The notes: generated by a model not told the origin, from the letters alone. Positions 1 through 12,899 are shown, counted from the first letter of the stretch. The stretch is 64,000 nt of DNA from Oscarella lobularis (GCF_947507565.1 NC_089187.1:744001-808000); one strand, 5' to 3'. Numbers and translations are program-made.

Positions 1-1689
1 AAATAACGCCGTGATACTCTAACACGTAACAGGTCGGCCGCTTTCAAAGCCAACTCAACTGTTGTAAAGATAAATTCTGCAGATAACTCAGAAGGATTCA
101 TTAAAAGCTCTATTAGATGAATAAAATTATGCTGATCAAGGTCATAACTGCTCAGACCCTCCTTTGACGCTACATTATTGCTGTACGCTTCCCCTGCTGT
201 ACGTAATTGCTTGGAAAAGTGTCGTATGTAGTTGGACTCAAAGTCAGGCAATTTCAAATAAAGAAACTTGGCATCAGCTTCTCTTACATATGCGGTTATT
301 AGCCTGTGAATTTCTAAGCGAGAATGTCCATCGTATTCAATCAAACAGCGATTTCTAAGCCGATTAACAACGTTTATCTCCGCATGTGAAGAAGACATGT
401 TGAGCACACCACCAGCAGCATTCATGTCAAAAGTGCCCGGAATAAGAGAATAGATAGCCAAGGCATGTCGCAAAGTGTTTGAAAGTCGCTTGTACGCTGC
501 TCCTATGCAAGCAGACAGATGCTCTCTAGTGCTGTAGTCATGGGGACTCAGAGTTTTAATTGGATGCTTCTGAAGTTCGTTTTTCAGCGTCTGAGGGTGC
601 ACACCGTCTTGCAGCAACGCACCCACAAGTTTAAGAGCAAGAGGAACGTTTCCGCTGAGATGCAGAAGAGAGTCAGCATGCTCCGCTGACAGTTTGGGAA
701 ACATCCGCGTTAATAGCAGAAATGACGACTCGTGACGAAGAGGATTGAGATGAAAATTGCTAATTTCCGTTTCTAAGCTTTGAAGTCGTATCTGGCTAGT
801 AACAAGAAGTTTTAGAATAAAGGTATACTGAACGGTGTCGGTAATCAATTCGAGGAAGGATTCCCGACTTTGGTCAATAAGGTCATCGCAGTTGTCCAAG
901 ATGAGAACGGTTCGAATTTTGCATTTGGCGGCCCAAAATTCAAGCAGTTTCGGATTCCATTTTGATCTCAAGTCTTTTCGTGCTCGAACTGCAGTCACAA
1001 TTGCAATCTTGGCTGCTTCAACGTCTTTCTTCTGCCTGAGATTAACGTAATGGACTTGTATTCCCTTTTTCAGTATGGCACGACCCACGGCAAAGCTAAG
1101 GGCAGATTTCCCAAAGCCGGGGCCGCCAACGATATTAACAATGTCAGGTGAGGCAATAGAGAAGTCCAAGAGTTTTACTAATTGCTCTGTCTCATTTTCT
1201 CTTCCCGTGAAGTTAGATACAAGGCGAGGAAGCGTATCCGAAGTAATCTGCAGAGGATTGGATGCTACGTAAACAAAAAATCCTACAACGATAAGAATGA
1301 TGACAACGGCAAAGAAAACAATAAGAATAACAAAGGTCAATTCTGTATGAAGATCATGTAAGCCAATGGCTCAATTCAACTATCATGATACATATACCTT
1401 CAGACTTGGAACGTGTAGGCTGATCTGACTGTTCGTCGCCCGTAATAGAGCGTCCGGGCTGCTCCGATGGTGGATTGTTTATAATTATTTGATTGTTTGG
1501 TCCCACGATGGAAATCTGAGAATTTTTACTTTGAAAATTTGACGCTGAAGATTCTTGCTTGGCTGATTGAATAGCTTTCGTCTGTTTCCCTAAAATATTA
1601 CCGGTACATCTAAGGAGCATGCACTCGTGTGCGCGAAGTGGGGGAGGGAACCAATTGTTTACAGTCAGAGTTCTGGCTACTCTGTTCTT
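1..1689 (-). CDS. Membrane-anchored NB-ARC (STAND) ATPase, 3' end beyond window
   Basis: Two exons are clear on the minus strand: 1398-1689 and 1342 down past position 1, separated by a 55-bp GT-AG intron (1343-1397). In order the protein shows a Ser/Asn/Gln-rich stretch, a strongly hydrophobic helix (about 24 residues, TFVILIVFFAVVIIL...), then an NB-ARC domain. The domain has a Walker A GGPGFGKS near 1100-1125, a Walker B LILDNCDD near 885-910, a TSQ sensor-like motif and a GNVPLAL motif (GLPL equivalent), followed by a winged-helix-like region. NB-ARC proteins are nucleotide-switched signalling ATPases (APAF1, plant NLRs). The C-terminal sensor repeats would lie beyond position 1. A further in-phase 5' exon may lie at 1842-2042 (ATG at 2042, donor after CTTCAG), but its translation is low complexity and part of it overlaps duplicated ARFGEF3 flank, so I leave it out. 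The NB-ARC call is firm; the 5' end is not. Confidence 0.75.
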
Positions 1690-2128
1690 CTGCCAGGGAA
1701 AAACCATAGCATGATTAGAATTAAGGTGACAAAAGAGCAACCAACACAAAACGCTCTACATATGATAGACGCTCAGTAAGTGAAGCGCGACTTCAAAGCT
1801 CTTAGACTTTAGCTACAGTAGCTGCCGCAAACTACCCGTACCTGAAGCTTTCGACCGTCTTTTTCGTGGCATAATTGTCCCCCGTTCTTCTCTGTAGCAG
1901 CTCTCTGGGAGCCGCGGGAGTAAGCAGCTCTTTGCGTGCGGTCGTTGAACACGCGCGTTAGGTAACCAGTCCAATGAATAGCAGAATGAATGAATAGGAT
2001 CTTTTGCCTCCCTAGGCTACGGCTTTTCCGTGCAGAAAACATCCTCTGTAGTAATTGCTGAGAAGGAAACGCGATCTGACGCAAAAGGAAAGTTATTTAG
2101 CGGATGCTAGAAACGCAAATTAGCTATT

Positions 2129-3858
2129 TCAATCAACTTTCTGCAGAATCACTACTGCTCCTACTTGAGCAAGAAATTTCTCGATGGACAATTTAAGCGC
2201 ATGGGACTCCATCAGACTCACCAACTGAACAAAGGAAGGATAAGCTACAGAGAGAGCCGGACGAAAGACAGTGACTGGTAAAGCAGTAACAAAATCAACA
2301 ACCGAAGCGACGCAGTTCTCCCAGAGAGAAACAAGCAACATCCGCTCATTCGAAGACCACAGATCATTGTGACGAATCATGAAACGGACGAAATGAGAAA
2401 CGACAAGCTGACAACATTCTTCCAGAGAGAATGAAACCCATTCGGAAAATTGATTCTTCGAAGTGGCGACTTGCTGAACAGAATGAAGGTACAGCCTGAG
2501 GGCTGCTGTGACTTCTTTTCCCATCGACAGAACGCCTTTTTTTTTAGACCCAACGTTTTTTGCAACAGAAGGCGAAGACCAGGACGAGCCTCGAACTCGA
2601 TTGCCACGACAATCGTCTCCTTTAGAGCAGACGTTATTGAAGGAAAGACCCCCTCACTAAAACCAACAGGAATCTGAGAATCCTCTCCGAAGAATATCTC
2701 GTGGAGAAACTGGAGCAAGAGCTGGTGAACAAGTAGACTCACCACGATGCGCCTCGACGATAGACGAATCTTCGCTTCGTCGGCGTTACTCGTCGAAATG
2801 ACGAGATGCAAGGAGTGGCAAGCAATTGAACTTGCCTCGAGTTGACGTAGCTTCTTCCTCTCGGTTTCAGGCATGCTCTGCATTTCTTCTTTACCGTACA
2901 TAAGAACCTAATCGAGATTATTTGCTCGAAAGATAGACAAAACCTATTTTTTATACTTGTTCTGCTAGTTCCAAGGCTCGGCGTGCTGTCGCGATGTTGG
3001 TATCTTTTCTCTTGACAACCTGAACGCTATTGTCCTTTCCTCGAATGTCGTCGTCCACCCTCGGCAAACTGGCGAATGAGAGAGACGATAGGTGACCGAG
3101 TAATAGACAAGGCCTCAGTAAGATGGGACGAAAGGCTCTGCCACGTAGCGAAGTCGAATTGAGCTCCACACGAAACAAGTAAGTGTCTAGCAAAGGCATC
3201 GTTAGATAAAAAGGAACAAACAAAATGCTAGTTAACTTGCCTGAACGTCGAGCATCCCAGTCGTGCCACTTTTTCCTCCTCTTGCTTGAGGCACACTAGT
3301 ATCAATTTCGATGCTGAATCGACTAATCGACGAGAAGCGGTCGAGTCATGCTCGTTCACGTCGCGAAAAGAGTCGACGATCATTTCGACGACGAATCCAA
3401 ACGTGAGGCAAAAGTTCGCCAACGAATCGTCGTCCCACCGAGCCGACTGCACCCACGTTCCAATAGACGCCAACGCGACGTCGACGAGCGCCATGACGTA
3501 TAAACGTACGTCGATCGGGAGATTTGAGCACGACGACCAAAATGTCTCGCAATTCCGCCACCGGCGCGGGCTCGACGGCTCGACGACACTGAACGACCGC
3601 TTCGACGATTCCGCACAGAAGCAAGTCCCACACGGTGACAATACCATTCTCGTCGTTCCACGCGTCGCAGTCGACAACGGGTAGGCGAATTCGGTTGGCC
3701 CCGCGCATCTTCGGCGGTGTACGCATCAGATTCACCGAAGCGAGGCGATGGGCGAAGCGTGTGAGGCAACTTCGGACGGATAAGCGATCGTTGACCGTCG
3801 ACTTGCAGCGCGTGCGAATCGTCGGCGACGAGCTTGACCAAGCATCGGACGCACGGCA
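2129..3858 (-). pseudogene. Truncated 3' copy of the ARFGEF3-like gene
   Basis: This segment is a near copy of 6605-8327, covering the last part of exon 13, exon 14 and exon 15 of the ARFGEF3-like gene with their introns (the GC donor after exon 13 is kept at 3241). Homology starts abruptly at about 3858, so there is no 5' half. The reading frame is broken relative to the intact copy: a small indel near the 5' break (about 3780-3795), a 4-bp insertion near 3507, and a T-tract of nine instead of seven at about 2537-2545. Three frame changes and the missing first two thirds make this a pseudogene from segmental duplication. Homology continues downstream of the stop to about 2040, so the duplicated unit included the 3' flank. 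Confidence 0.85.
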
Positions 3859-4393
3859 AGAGTGATCTGCAGGAATAAAAAAAATTCATTCTTTTCTGCT
3901 AGTTTTCACTCATCGAAACTAAGATCGTTTCGGGTTAGCCAGCCACTAATGTAGGATCGACGATAGGTTCGTCGTACGTTCCCAATTGGTGATGTTTTCT
4001 AAGCGTAATTGGTATCCAACGGCATCGATATCGAAGAAAGCCTTCTTCTATACTATCTTCTGCCGTTTGGCTGCATAAAAGCTCAGTTTGGCAGCGTTAT
4101 CAAGAGGGAGTTGGATAAAGAAGGGCCCCTTTGAGAAATTGATCAAGAATCGCCTACTTACGGACTCGCTGCTTCTTGCACACGTACCTAGAGTGCCTGA
4201 ATAACACCTGAAGCGCGCTTTTTGCCGCTCCGCATTGAGCTAAACGCGGAAAAGACGCACGCGGAAAGACGAAGAAGACTAAAGCACGTTAATGACGTCA
4301 TACATGCCCTGCATGCATACAAAGAGAAAACATTGATTTGAAGCAGCAAAACCAAAGACACGAGTGAAGCAGAAGCAGCATGCAAATCAAAAT
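3859..4393. other. Intergenic, nothing recognised
   Basis: No exon with acceptable splice sites or recognisable translation was found on either strand between the broken ARFGEF3 copy and the LamG gene. Confidence 0.5.
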
Positions 4394-5550
4394 TCAGGAG
4401 CATTCCAGCATTGCTTTTCCCATGTTGTAGGCATGCTGGATTTCTATAGCGCTACGAGCTCGCTTAGAGAGTCGAACAGCTGCCAATTTCCCGCTGAAGT
4501 CTCGAGCGTGCCAGCCACCGGAAGCCCCGATGAGGATGGGATCATTTGAAAGATGAATAGAGTCATGTTTCACCAGGCTGTGACTTAGGACACCGTCTAA
4601 GTAGTAGCGAATTGTTTTCTTATCATACGTTAGAGCAAAGTAATGCCAATTGCCGTCTGTTGCAGTGGGCTGATGAACGTTGAACATTTCATACCCAGCT
4701 CTGGCCTGCAGATGTATGTAGGAGAAGACGTGCTCATTCTGCACAAAATTAGGAAAGCCGTAGCTGTGTTTCTTCAGAAGCAAGTATCCTGTATTGGGCG
4801 CTGTTCTGATCCAAGCTTCGATGGTAAGTTCGGCTACGTTCAGTGAATTGGAGTGAGGAATTTCGAGACGATCGTTGACGTCAAAATGCAAGGAGCTCAG
4901 CCTGCCTTTGTGGCGGTCAGGAGAACCCACGACAACGGCGTGATTTTCGTGGCCGCTGAGGTCGTGAATACGGTCACCAGCTGAGGGAGATCCCATTAGA
5001 CTGTGCATACTCAGCAGAAGAACGGTGTCTGGGTCAGGCGGAAGTGGGCTAATTGACATCGCTAGATTTATAAAAGAATTATTGATTAAATGCACGTCCT
5101 GCTTTTGAGACTTTTTTCTTACGTTTGGAATAGCATTGCTCAATGGCGGAGAGTCTTTTAGAAATGCCAGAAGTGGCTACCTCCAAACTGCTTATCTTTG
5201 AGGACAAGCTCGGAATGTTAGATTCCAGATTGGATAATCTCTGGGCAGCATCAGTTTGAAAATTTGAAAGACTAGTAAATGATTGGAATTTGAAGTGCGC
5301 AGTAAGTTTATGAAAGTTTACCGAGTTGATATGGACTGAAGGCTGGTGTCCACCGATTCGAGGACATCTTTTTCCTTCTCCTGAGCTTCGTCTTCTTTAC
5401 TGAAGTACTAGGGATCGGTCAACATGCAATGTGACAGACAATATTCAATAGAAAGACGGTACATACCTCGTCGATTTTGCTTGAAAGTGAAGAGGAATTC
5501 ACGTTTACCAGCAGGAATCCAAGAAAAAGAAGTACGTAGAAGCTCTTCAT
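4394..5550 (-). CDS. Secreted coiled-coil protein with LamG-like jellyroll domain
   Basis: Four exons on the minus strand join in phase: 5467-5550, 5322-5407, 5123-5271 and 4394-5061, with introns of 51-61 bp. The ATG at 5550 starts a signal peptide (MKSFYVLLFLGFLLVNV). Next come about 75 residues of Leu/Ser/Glu-rich heptad-like sequence (coiled coil), then a concanavalin-A-like/LamG (Laminin_G_3) domain of about 200 residues to the end. Typical family features are the phrases ELTIEAWIRT, GNWHYFALTYD and YYLDGVL, and a closing GKLAAVRLSKRA strand. Such domains bind glycans or extracellular ligands; this looks like a small secreted oligomeric lectin-like protein (inference). It stands alone between two ARFGEF3-derived segments. 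No duplicate of it was seen in the window. Confidence 0.8.
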
Positions 5551-6604
5551 GCCTAAATGACAAAATTAGGAGTTCGTGGGAGAGAACGGATGTACATGGC
5601 TACATGCGTGGGCAAGCTCTAACACGCTCTTATGCTGAACGCTACATCCCTTTACAATATGCCACGGGTATAGAATCTAGCACTAGATATGCATGCTCCA
5701 CTGATAGACAAAAAGGCTGTTCGTGTAAAGTAAGTGCGTTCAAACCTATTTAGAGTAGAATTACTTTCCTTACTAAGGGCAACTAGGCAGACATGTAAGG
5801 ACTTAGCTTTTTGGAGATGAAGATGGGAACCAACTGGTCTTGGCGAAGAACCAGTGCAGACTGGCTTGTGAGGTGACGTCGCTCGCCTATTATGCGACTT
5901 GACAATGTGATTAGTGACGCAGGTGTGGTTTGGTTTGTGCATCCTCCTCCTATGGTTTGTAAGGTCAACTAAAAAAATTAGCAGAGTGTGCTGCCTCTCA
6001 GTCTGAAGAAAGGAACATGAGAAGAGAAACATGCTACACAGTGCAGACCTGGAATCTTTCAAAACAACCAGCAATATCGAGAGTATATTGATCCCATTGT
6101 TACGTTAGCTCCTCCTTCTCCTCCTCCTCTTCCTTCTGAAAGAACAACAGGCCTACTTACTCAACAATAGGCCTAATTACTCAACAATAGGCCTCACTCT
6201 AAGAGCGAACGCACTTGTAGGATTTCATGTGGAGTCCCAAACCAGATCTCCTTCCAGTTGAAGAGTTGAAGAGCCAAGACCTTAGATTAAGCATCTACTG
6301 TATCTATGCTGACGCGAGGGCCTAGGGCCCGTCGCGAGGACGTGAGGACCTGTGGTGGACGCCCGGATGAATATAATCGAGGCATTCATTTTGTGGGGCA
6401 AGTACGATATACATGTGTATACGGTATAAATATAAAACTAAGACACTTGTATACTTCTCTATCCGTGCCAGAAAGAAAGAATCCTCTGTAGTTATATTAG
6501 TGAGAAGGAAAATAATTTGCATTTTTACAAACGCTATACTGCTAAGCAAAAGAGAAGCTCTTTAGCAAATGCTACAAACGCAAACTAGCTAGAACGATTT
6601 CATC
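5551..6604. other. Intergenic with short tandem repeats
   Basis: Holds a CTC/CTT-rich simple repeat near 6110-6135 and three tandem copies of a roughly 19-bp unit containing caa(c/t)aggcct at about 6145-6195. The last 120 bases are the 3' flank of the ARFGEF3-like gene, also present at about 2040-2128. No convincing exon was seen. Confidence 0.5.
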
Positions 6605-9600
6605 TCAATCAAGCTTCTGTAGAATTACTACTGCTCCTACTTGAGCAAGAAATTTCTCGATTGACAATTTAAGCGCATGGGACTCCATCAGGCTCACCAA
6701 CTGAACAAAGGAAGGATAAGCTACAGAGAGAGCCGGACGAAAGACAGTGACTGGTAAAGCAGTAACAAAATCGACAACCGAAGCGACGCAGTTCTCCCAC
6801 AGAGAAACGAGCAACATCCGCTCATTCGAAGACCACAGATCATTGTGACGAATCATGAAACGGACGAAATGAGAAACGACGAGCTGACAACATTCTTCCA
6901 GAGAGAATGAAACCCATTCGGAAAATTGATTCTTCGAAGTGGCGACTTGCTGAACTGAACGAAGGTACAGCCTGAGGGCTGCTGTAACTTCTTTTCCCAT
7001 CGACAGAACGCCTTTTTTTAGACCTAACGTTTTTTGCAACAGAAGGCGAAGACCGGGACGAGCCTCGAACTTGATTGCCACGACAATCGTCTCCTTTAGA
7101 GCCGACGTTACTGAAGGGAAGACGCTCTCACTAAAGCCAACAGGAATCTGAGAATTATCTCCGAAGAATATCTCGTGGAGAAACTGAAGCAAGAGCTGGT
7201 GAACAAGTAGACTCACCACGATGCGCCTCGACGATAGACGAATCTTCGCTTCGTCGGCGTTACTCGTCGAAATGACGAGATGCAAGGAGTGGCAGGCAAT
7301 TGAACTTGCCTCGAGTTGACGTAGCTTCTTCCTCTCGGTTTCAGGCGTGCTCTGCATTTCTTCTTCACCGTACATGAGAACCTAATCGAGATTATTTGCT
7401 CGAAAGATAGACAAAGCCTATTTCTTTGTACTTGTTCTGCTAGTTCCAAGGCTCGGCGTGCTGTCGCGATGTCGGTATCTTTTCTCTTGACAACCTGAAC
7501 GCTATTGTCCTTTCCTCGAATGCTGCCGTCACCCTCGGCAAACTGGCGAATGAGAGAGACGATAGGTGACCGAGTAATAGACAAGGCCTCAGTAAGATGC
7601 GACGAAACGCTCTGCCACGTAGCGAAGTCGAATTGAGCTCCACACGAAACAAGTAAGTGTCTAGCAAAGACATCGTTAGATAAAAAGGAACAAACAAAAT
7701 GCTAGTTAACTTGCCTGAACGTCGAGCATCCTAGTCGTGCCACTTTTTCCTCCTCTTGCTTGAGGCAAACTAGTATCACTTTCGATATTGAATCAATTAA
7801 TCGACGAGAAGCGGTCGAGTCGTGCTCGTTCACGTCGCGAAAAGAGTCGACGATCATTTCGACGACGGATCCAAACGTGAGGCAAAAGTTCGCCAACGAA
7901 TCGTCGTCCCACCGAGCCGACTGCACCCACGTTCCAATAGACGCCAACACGACGTCGACGAGCGCCATGACGTATAAACGTCGATCGGGAGATTTGAGAA
8001 CGACGACCAAAATGTCTCGCAATTCCGCCACCAACGCGGGATCGACGGCTCGACGACACTGAACGACCGCTTCGACGATTCCGCACAGAAGCAAGCCCCA
8101 CACGGTGACAATACCATTCTCGTCGTTCCACGCGTCGCAGTCGACAACGGGTAGGCGAATTCGGTTGGCCCCGCGCATCTTCGGCGGTGCACGCATCAGA
8201 TTCACCGAAGCGAGGCGATGGGCGAAGCGTGTCAGGCAACTTCGGACGGATAAGCGATCGTCGCCATCGACTTGCAGCGCGTGCGAATCGTCGGCGACGA
8301 GCTTGACCAAGCATTGGACGCACGGCACGGCCGCCGCGGAGAACACGGAGACTTTGCCGGATCGGAGAACGGCGGCGATGAGTTCGAGTGCGACGCTGGC
8401 GACGGCGTCGTTTGCCGTCGTGCGAACGGCGCGGAGAGTTCGGAAGACGGACTGCCAACCCGACTGAATGCAATCCATTGATTGTTCGACCAAGTCGCAG
8501 AGGGAGGAGATCACCTGGTAGGCAAGGAAACGGATACGTTTAGAGTGCTGAAACGTAACGTTCGGACTTACCTGGTGCTGTGTGTCACCGTCGCACATCT
8601 GCAATGCTATGAGGTTTTCGAGCGGACGAAGGAGCGTCTCCTGCGTCGAGAATCCCGATCTTTCCGTTCGGTGCGCTAGGATGGAGCTGATTATCGTGTG
8701 CAACGACGAGACGGACGCCTTGGCAACGCGACGAACCGAATGACAAGCAGCCTAAGAAGAAAAAAAAAACAGGTGGAAAAGTGCGTAGTAATAAAAACGG
8801 CGCGATAGCTCTAATAAAACCACGTAGACAGCACGTGCTACGTAAACTTACGAACATCGTTATACAGAGTGCAGACGTTTTGCACGTGTGTACGAGATCC
8901 GGTCACTAACAACGCGATTGTGGCCGTATGCATGGATTTGGGTACGTAACCTGGTTACAGAGATATCCTCGAGATGACTTACCTCTACCAGATAGTCCGC
9001 TACGGAGTGCCAAATGTTGCAGACAAAAATCAACGGTTTTGACTCGTCGTCAGCGCATTTCATCAAAACGTGAGCAATCCGACTCAATTCTCCAGTCGGA
9101 GGACCTTCGTCTTCGGAGAGAAAATAGCCTTCGTTTGCAAATAATTGTCGACGTGAGAAGGAGGACAAAGCGCCGATGAATCGTCTCAGTTGATTCAAAT
9201 TCAAAACGTCGGCAGCGTGACGAAACAGGGCGTCAACGAGCGACGTCAGAATGCAAACGGCACTTGCCGTTTCGCCGTAGTCAAGTAAACGTCCCGGATT
9301 ATCGTCCCCTTTCGCACGACGACGAACTAGAAGCAAATCGGCGACAGTCGACTCGATCGTCGTCGGCGATTTCACCCCGGAAGCGAATAAGGCGCGTTCG
9401 ACGGCGGCAACGTGGGCGCAGCACTTGAACACGTGACTCCAACATTCGGCGTCGCACGTGACGGCCGTGTCGAGAAGCACTTCCATGCAGAGCGCGTGGG
9501 CGGCGACGAGTCGATTCGCCGGCGCGATGCCGTCCGCGCACGCGACGTCGACCATGAGCTCGAACGCGGTGGAACAGCGCGACTGCATGTCGAGTGCGGC

Positions 9601-12278
9601 GCACAGGCGCGCGCCGCGCGTCAAACCGTCGAGACACGTGGGTATGAGGGATTTGGTTGGGGAGCGTTTTGCGAGCGATCGGCGCGAGGCTGAGGGAGGG
9701 TTGCGAAGGGGCACGGCGAGAATTTCGAGTAGGCTAGGCCAGGAGAGGTCTAGTAGGGCTCGCGCTGCGCTTCTTGATGCGTCGTCGCCGGCAAAGTGGG
9801 CGCGCTTTCCGCTTTCGGTTGGGTCGAGGCTTTTGAGTGTTTGCGAGAGAGGACGAGACTCGGCGACGTCGGCGACGATAATTCGGCGAGTCGCTAGCAG
9901 TTGCGCGAGGCAGTCCGTCCAGTCTAAGGGAACGTAGTGATTCGATGCGAGATCATCGAAAATTTGTCGAAATTCGACCTAAAGAAAAGAAGAATCAATA
10001 GAAAGAGAAACAGAGAGCAGGGCAAAGGAAAGTCACTAAGGTCTATCCATGTACACGATATGAGAAATTATTGCAGAGCTGATCACAGACCCCTATGGGA
10101 GATATCTCATTACCTGAATCATCAGCACTGAAACGGAGGAGCCATCATAGTGACCTCGTCGAGCCAGTTTGTCGCTGAGAAGCAAAGACGCGTAGGCGGC
10201 GGCGTACGGTACGTCGGCACTGAGAAAAAGGCTGCGAGCTCGACTGTCGCTTTCGCCTGAACTCGCGGCGTGATGATGAAAGTATCCGGAAGCGAAATCC
10301 TGAACGGCTTCGTCCATAGCGACGACCGACGAAGCGGCAACGAGCGACGGAATGAGAGACGAAAGACGCGTCAGAAAGTCTTCGGCTAAGTCCAATGCTG
10401 AATCGTCTGCTGCTGAGGAGGACGTCGTCGTTTTGACCATCTCTTCGTTTTCACCAACGCCGTCGTTGTCGCCGGATGGGTGAGACGGCGGAGGAGACGG
10501 ATCGAAGGAAGAGTTTGGCTCTTGAGTCGATTTGTCGCATTTAATCAGAACGGCAATAGTCGATAGAAGGTTGATGGCAAACAGGACGCTTGGCTCCAAG
10601 CCAACGTGACCACCAAGCTTTGCCGTTTCAACGACGGCCGGTAAGAGTCTAAACAAAATAAAAAGAAATTACAATTCCCCTTATATTTATTATCTAAACA
10701 ATAAGGAAATTACAACTCCCCGTACTTACTGTCTAAACAAATCTACGTCCACGTCACCGAGTACGTCACCGCTTTTAGGACCAGCAAACTTTAGTAATAG
10801 TTCCTTAGAAGAGACAATCTAAATCCAGAATAGATAACTGTCCAGACGTAAGGCGTAAGTCGTACCACCAAACGTTTACCTCATTGAGACTATTAACTAT
10901 TGGAATGATTCGTTGCTGGACGCTTGGATCGATGATCAAATGATGGAAGATCGATGCTATTGATGACGTCATTTGTGGGACGCTTCCAAAGTGTCTTACC
11001 ATCTGATTTGCAACGGAGCAGCATCGCTGAATACAGAGCTTCGGTATCTTGAACGAGACGACAGGTTTTCCCTTCGTCTCATCCTTCCTTAGTAAATGAC
11101 AGAGAACAGGTGCGAGACTGCTCTGCGCAGCGTCAATGAATTTTGGAGAATGATGAGGCGGACTCTTGGATAGAAGTTCGAAGAGAAAAGATAGCCAATG
11201 GTTCATGGCGTCCGCTTCTTTGTCCCTGAGACGGAAAGGAGAGTAAGTAGAAAGATCACTAGCATTTCGTGATCTTACAAATGTAAAGATGTCAACTTCT
11301 CGGAACAAAATTGAATAACAGCCACAAAGCACGTGTCATTTGACTGCATAAAGAAATTGTACTGCAATTGGTTGCTTGAATACTTTACACAGAAGGGAGT
11401 ATCCGCACCGGAGAAACGTTTGAGGGGTCGTGCATATAAACTACTGCAAACTATAAGCCCAACCAACGTTTACCTCCAACAGATTAATAATTTTGCTTTG
11501 AATTTGACTTAATCCCGTTAGGCAAGCTGACGTCAAATTGGCGCTCCCTTTGAAACCCAACATCGTTATAAAAGTCTAAAGAGAACATGTCAGCGAAGTC
11601 ATTAGGAAGGAATAACTGGCTGAATAACAGTGGGACATGCCTTAACAACTGCTACAGTCTGACTATCTCTCAAACCAAGACCAATGACATAACCAAGGAG
11701 AAGCTACAAAGCAAAGACTGAACATGTGATATTTTTTTCTTATCCGCACTCATCTTGCCTTGACAACGCGTATCAGCATGTCGGCATTGTTCGCATACAA
11801 GCCGTACTGATTGACAAGCAAATCAAACACAGAAGAAAGATTCGATTCCGAAGAAAGAGCCCCTTCATTTTGGACATTTTCCACCAAATCTGGACTGGAT
11901 TCCCTTGGCAACGTGCCAATCAACACCTAGGAGAGCCGTTTAGGAAAATGAAAGTGGAGTTAGACGTTCAGTTTCACTTCCAGTCCGTCGAGTGCGATCG
12001 ACGCGATTTTCGCGTTTCGAGTAAGAAACGACTGCGTCAAGATGTGTAATAAAGCAGTGGACTCACTAAATAGGCGCTATCATGGACCGAAAAGCCCCTA
12101 TCATTCGGTTCTACTTTGTTGCTGACGTTCCTTCCGTTCGCTTGGAGTCTAAAAGCGATTCTGTGGAGCGTAAAACGACTCTTCAGACAGATTGCTTACT
12201 TAGAACTTGATCGCATGCATCTCTGACGGTCGGAAGCCTTGCCGCACTGCTCGACAAACGCCTCAAAACGCTTTCCAT
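6605..12278 (-). CDS. ARFGEF3: ARFGEF3/BIG3-like Sec7-family protein
   Basis: Fifteen exons join in phase (upper-lower): 12278-12200, 12160-12115, 12065-11978, 11926-11759, 11703-11641, 11575-11474, 11343-11279, 11225-10880, 10818-10730, 10648-10114, 9978-8983, 8751-8572, 8514-7715, 7660-7432 and 7381-6605, giving about 1520 aa. The translation follows vertebrate ARFGEF3 from start (MESVLRRLSSSAARL) to end. It covers the DCB helices, the degenerate Sec7 region (FASGYFHH, ADVPYAAAYASLLLS), the HDS helical repeats (CWSHVFKCCAHVAAVE, CIQSGWQSVF) and the C-terminal block (IVVSLLVHQLLLQFL). Vertebrate BIG3 is about 2177 aa and lacks a working Sec7 core; no FRLPGEAQ-type motif is visible here either. 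BIG-family proteins act at Golgi or granule membranes. Introns after exons 4, 5 and 13 use GC donors. Identification rests on remembered family sequence. Confidence 0.85.
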
Positions 12279-12899
12279 TCCTTTAGCGTGCGCGACGTGT
12301 TCTGAAAACAGGGATAGCTTCCCCACTCTTCCCTGGCTTGCAACCCTTCGGCAACCTTCCAATTTCTGTTCGTGGCGTCGCCCTTTCTTGAAACTCTTCG
12401 TCTTCTTTCTTATGCGTTGGTTGAACGTATTTCAAGACGAGCAAAGATTTTGATTACCGTATTACGATCCAATTTTTTATCATGCGGGCTCTAAAAAATT
12501 GATTGTTTTGACTTTTTTCTCCTACGGGTCAGGAACATACAAGTGGATGCATTATCTTTCTCGTGCTGTATCATTTTCTGAATGTGGAAAGTAGAGCAAG
12601 CATCCTTACTATTTCCTGAAGACAGCAATCGTCTGATATTTAGCATCTACTGTACGCATTTGAAGCGTTTCTTAGACACTTGAAACGTAGAAATGCAGAG
12701 AGTCGATGTGTTGCATACGTACAACGACTCCAGTTTCAATATTAAACTTCTGCGTTTTCACAAGCAACTAGTTGACAAACGCATAACATTACCACGACAC
12801 ATACTCTACTCAAGGAAACACTACGACAACCTGGTACTCATTTTTCAAAACATCTACCATGCATTACATTCCACGTACTGTCTGTAAATCAGTGATATG
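12279..12899. other. Intergenic between ARFGEF3-like and BTB genes, part of a duplicated unit
   Basis: No exon recognised. The same spacer occurs, diverged, at 33395-33983 and in part at 26757-26990; the half nearest the BTB gene also resembles 20760-21095 and 46330-46702. It is therefore shared flank of the duplicated blocks. It probably carries the promoter of the ARFGEF3-like gene and the 3' flank of the BTB gene (inference). Confidence 0.5.

Noticed and set aside
1842-2042. Candidate first exon of the NB-ARC gene
   Set aside because: It joins in phase, but the sequence is low complexity and its start lies at the edge of duplicated ARFGEF3 3' flank; not strong enough to include in the gene span.
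5652-6074. Minus-strand open frame of about 140 codons
   Set aside because: It has no ATG-led domain, no splice context, and reads like random translation of intergenic sequence.
7793-9937. Several open frames over 100 codons on both strands inside the ARFGEF3-like gene
   Set aside because: They are Arg/Ser-rich translations of out-of-frame coding sequence; the spliced ARFGEF3 frame explains the region.
11726-12049. Plus-strand open frame of 107 codons, repeated at about 26080 and 32740
   Set aside because: It repeats only because the ARFGEF3 exons 2-5 beneath it are duplicated; the minus-strand exons explain it.
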